Part shown: positions 60,681 to 64,000 of the stretch, one piece after another
How positions within the stretch are numbered: the stretch's first letter is position 1
Layout: each line of letters begins with the position of its first letter
Source of the DNA: Blattamonas nauphoetae
Taxonomy: Eukaryota > Preaxostyla > Oxymonadida
NCBI GenBank assembly: GCA_033064195.1
Contig: JARBJD010000053.1
Span: forward strand, 1-64,000
Length of the DNA stretch: 64,000 bases
Reading direction: 5' to 3'
The notes under the pieces: generated by a model
Seen by the model: the letters and a program-made list of their open reading frames with translations, nothing else
The model's database searches: none
Told to the model about the DNA's origin: nothing
Translations under genes and position numbers: made by a program

Positions 60681-63626
60681 TCAAACTGTGTAATACTTGC
60701 CTGTCTTGGGGTCAAAGAAAAGGTTGGATGTTGGGTCGTACAGGAGTTCAACTTCGTCACCAGTCGCTTGAGATGCTGCCGTCGGAGGTGAATGCTTCTC
60801 GCTCATTGGCGTATCATATTCGATGTCCGAATCGTCCTCGCTCGTCGACTCATCTTCCTCCTCCTCCTCTTCTTCTTCTCGCATCGAAATCAACCTTTTC
60901 AACTTCGTCGAATGATGTGTCGAATGTGGTGTGAACGAAGGCGGCGACAGATTCTCCTCCTCACGCAACGCCGGCATCTGCATGTCCAACGACTCCGAAA
61001 CCGAACTCAGTGCTGTTGACGGCCTCTTCCGGATTGGTTGGGACGGTTTTTGGGGATAGATTGCTGTGGCTGTGAGGAGAGGATGGGATTGGCGTGGGCG
61101 GAGGTGTTGTTGAGCAGTGAAGTCCAGCGCGTCTGCACCGTACAAGTCGATGAACTCGGCTTCAAGTTGACGAAGTTCTTCTCGTTTTTGCTGATATGGA
61201 AGAAAGAATGAAAAAAACCATCTCTCAAACGAAAAACAAGACAGACATTGAGAAGAGTATAGCCTCTGGAAAGAGTCAAAATGAAGAAAAAGAAACACAA
61301 ACAGATGCGACGAGGAGTCCGGAGAAGATTCTGGCGATTCGACAGGAGGTGAAACATAAGCTGGAGTGGCCAAAACCGACTTGGATGGAGAAGTTGCGTT
61401 TGTGTATCCCGTTCGATTGGATGTCTGAGTCGAGTGAAAAGGATCTGTCGGTTTGGGCGTGGTCTCTTTTTCTTTTTCCTTTTGGGTGTTGCTGAGAGAG
61501 TGATGTGATCGATGGGGAGATTGGAAGGAGAGAGGAGGCGATGGAGGTTCGTCGGTATTGGTCGGTTCACGATCTTGTTCCGGCGAAAATTGAACAATCC
61601 TTCTTGTTATCGTGTTTGTCTCCTCCTTTCCCTTTCTCTCTTTCCTGCTTCCCTCCTTCTCCGATCTCGATTTGTGAGTGTCTTGGAAAGGAGACTTCGT
61701 GACAACATTATTCTGATCAGATTCTATCCGTCCGGGTGATGGGCTGTAGTCAACGGAAGTGTGGACAAGATGCGACGGAGTGTCCACCATCGGTGCCGAC
61801 TTTACTGGAGTTGAAGCGGTTTGTGTGAAGTTTAGCTGAGCTGTGATCGCTGCGCTCAGTTTGGCGTTGTTGCTCATTTTTTGATCTTGTGGGAAACTAT
61901 CCTGGAAGTCTTCTTCATCTCTCTCTTCATCTCTGACTTCTGCTTCACTTGATTGCTCATGTGAGCTCTCATGTTCCCACTGATCGCCAATTTCATCATC
62001 CCCTCCAGTCTTCCTCTTCTCCTTCGTCTCCCTCTCCAACTCCCTCCTCTTCTCAGGCTCTCTCTCACCGTCGTCAACAACAAACTGCGATGCATTTGTG
62101 GTCACACCTTTCTGTGTCTGTGGTTGGGCTTTCTTGCCATACCGTGGCTGCAAGATTCCCGACTGTTTTTCCATCATTTGTTCAAATTGTCGAAGAGCTG
62201 CCTGTGTTTCCGGCTGTTCCAACAATTGTTGATGAATGATCTCCTCAAACGACCCGTCAAACATCTCAATTTCTCCATGGTCTTCATCCCTCCCTTCGTT
62301 CTGCTCAAAATCTTGTTCCCCTCGACTTGACATGTCATCTCGCGCAATCGATTCCGACCCAGAATCATCGCTGATCTCCGGCGACGTGATGATCGGTTCA
62401 GGGAGACGTTGCTGAGGCGGTGGCTGTGGTGGTCTTTGTCGGTGAAGAGGACCTTTCATCTTTGAGGATGTTGGGGCGGGCGGCGGAATGCCTTGGGCTT
62501 TCCGTTTTCCTGAAGTGATCCTTTGAATTGGGCCACGCTGAGCTGTGGCCTGAGTGTTAGGCTGATTATTGGGTGGGTTTTGGGATGTTGATGAGCGTGA
62601 TGTGGATGGGGCGGGAGAGGAGTGGAGAGATGATTGAGATGAGGTTCGCTTTGTTGATGAAACAGAAGTTGGGCGAGAGAGAGAAGACGATGGTCTTTTT
62701 GGTGATGGTTGAGAGTCTTGCTGTCCTCCTGACAGAGACAGGAGACAATGCACTTTTTCCATCCAGTAGAGCTGAGTAACGATGCTGACACTGACAGGTG
62801 GATTGCATTGTGATGGAATGGAATCTGTAAGCAGAATTCCCGGAGGAAGGGTACCACAAGGAACTAGAAAATCATTGTTAGGGAAAAAGAATGGGATACG
62901 CTGCTCATCTAATGTGCATGGAGGGCAAGTCCTCAACGTAAAGATACGTCGAAGTTGGAAGGCATGGGTGAGTTGAATTGAATCAATAGCGGAGAAGGAG
63001 TCTCGAAAGATACTTTTGACAAAGTTTTGAAGATCAAATACGAGATTTACCCACTGAGAGAGATAAATGAAAAGTGAGGAAGATCAGACTCCTCCACGTT
63101 TCAGATGCAGAAGAGGAACTTGAGCCTGAACAGCACTTGCAATGATTTTCTTGTTTGCAGTTGAAAAAATGAGGCGAACTTTTGTTTTGTTCGTTGTGAT
63201 AATCCTAAATCGATTCCGAAGAAGAACAGGTTCAAACGAGAGTTGAATAACAATTTCCAATCCTTGAGGAACACTCACTTGAATTGCAAGATATGGTTGC
63301 TGAAGACCTACTGAAAATTGTTGAATATTTCAAGAATTCAACGAAAATGATGGAGATTTACTGAGAAGAGAAGATACGGCCTCCTGTTGATGTTTTTGGA
63401 ATTGAAAGTGTACTCTTTGGATTATTTGTTCCGGCATATATGTACGATTTGGCTTCGGAATCAAATTGTTTCTTTACGAGTGCAGAAACAGCACAGACTA
63501 AATTTGAAATTGATTAGTCGATGAAAAGAGAATGATACTATTTTGTGATGAACTCCCTTGTGTTGTGAGAACATCAACGAACGGTCCCCCTTGGAAGAAG
63601 GTGATCATTGGTGCATTGCGACTCAT
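60681..63626 (-). CDS. CFAP20-domain-containing protein (CFAP20DC-like), multi-exon
   Basis: The N-terminal CFAP20 domain is seen after splicing: MITFFQGGPFVDVLTTQG, then FDSEAKSYIYAGTNNPKSTL, GLQQPYLAIQVSVPQGLEI, NRFRIITTNKTKVRLIFSTA, VNLVFDLQNFVKSIF and FQLRRIFTLR. Introns at 63498-63538 (41 nt), 63311-63377 (67 nt) and 63054-63089 (36 nt) join these in frame; 61191-61298 (108 nt, in phase) is likely. The long remainder is low complexity: Ser/Pro/Gln- and Glu-rich. It ends with VELLYDPTSNLFFDPKTG, a short motif like those in OCRE or YYxPxTGKYY repeats. The CFAP20 family acts at axonemal doublets and basal bodies. I set the start at MSRNAPMI (63626). It fits a flagellate host. Confidence 0.75.
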
Positions 63627-63790
63627 CTCATTCGAATAAATCTCCTGTTTTGGGTGAAGAAGAATTCTCAATTTTATGAGACAATGCGACAACTACCACC
63701 ATAAAATTGAGAGAGTATGAGATGAAAAGGTGCTATGATCAAGATATTACAAAATGGAAATTGGGTGAAGTGTGTGAGCGAGTCAATCGT

Positions 63791-64000
63791 TCACTTCAGT
63801 TCTGGAAGTGCAAGACATGAATCAGGAATTCCTTTTCCGTTAATTAGGACAGTATTCAAATCTTCGACCATGACAAGTGGAATCATCTTGATTCCATCCC
63901 ATGAAAATATTCCCAAGTTTGGATCCTCAACGCTAATTGAGTCACCCTCTTTAGCGACAGCATTTGTCACATCATACATCACAAGAACATACTTACTTCC
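63791..64000 (-). CDS. C-terminal part of a TTC5-like protein (runs off the window)
   Basis: Reading from the right edge, the frame gives KYVLVMYDVTNAVAKEGDSI, then VEDPNLGIFSWDG, IPLVMVEDLNTVLINGKGI and the stop. Pattern and order match the C-terminal OB-fold of tetratricopeptide repeat protein 5 (Strap), in which a GDSVxIxxPxL segment and a VNGK turn are conserved. TTC5 helps tubulin-mRNA decay and p300 regulation in animals; the role in protists is unknown. The TPR part must lie beyond the window, so identity is moderate. Confidence 0.5.
   Translation of the reverse strand, partial: GSKYVLVMYDVTNAVAKEGDSISVEDPNLGIFSWDGIKMIPLVMVEDLNTVLINGKGIPDSCLALPELK

Overview
The window looks like nuclear DNA of a gene-dense flagellate protist with very short spliceosomal introns and the standard genetic code. 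My best guess is an oxymonad such as Blattamonas nauphoetae. Three things point there: the protein at 42.1-43.3 kb resembles a large lineage-specific family I remember from that organism, there is a giant beta-helix surface protein, and there are cilium-linked genes. This is recall plus inference and is not proven by the sequence.

Region 1 (1-25.5 kb) is viral fossil material: two Polinton/Maverick-like elements in the same orientation, one after the other. Copy A is cut by the left window edge and has its recognisable genes up to 8.2 kb. Copy B runs from about 10.1 kb to 23.2 or 25.5 kb. Both share the same order: capsid-associated gene, packaging ATPase on the opposite strand, small gene, retroviral-type integrase, protein-primed DNA polymerase B, and a small repeat protein. 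Copy B also shows the capsid block. Each copy seems to carry about one or two breaks, with most genes still open. A 1.9 kb spacer between them holds a tandem 0.3 kb repeat, a 45-bp minisatellite, two tRNA-like stretches and a run of hairpins.

Region 2 (25.7-28.7 kb) holds two DNA transposon genes: an IS5/Harbinger-type transposase, and a mariner that looks whole, with identical 35-bp terminal inverted repeats and TA target duplication.

Region 3 (28.8-64 kb) is host DNA packed with genes: pseudouridine-5'-phosphate glycosidase, a small lysine-rich unknown, a DHHC palmitoyltransferase, a DOCK-family exchange factor, an oxymonad-type helical-repeat protein, a beta-helix surface protein, an acidic unknown, BUD23, the splicing factor YJU2, a CK1-type kinase with a very long tail, a PDI/ERp29-like protein, a CFAP20DC-like protein and the end of a TTC5-like gene. 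A pogo-type transposon sits between the kinase and the PDI-like gene. Many genes contain introns of only 29-50 nt, and several divergent pairs are separated by 27-60 bp. I placed introns by GT-AG borders that restore family-conserved reading frames; no transcript data were available.
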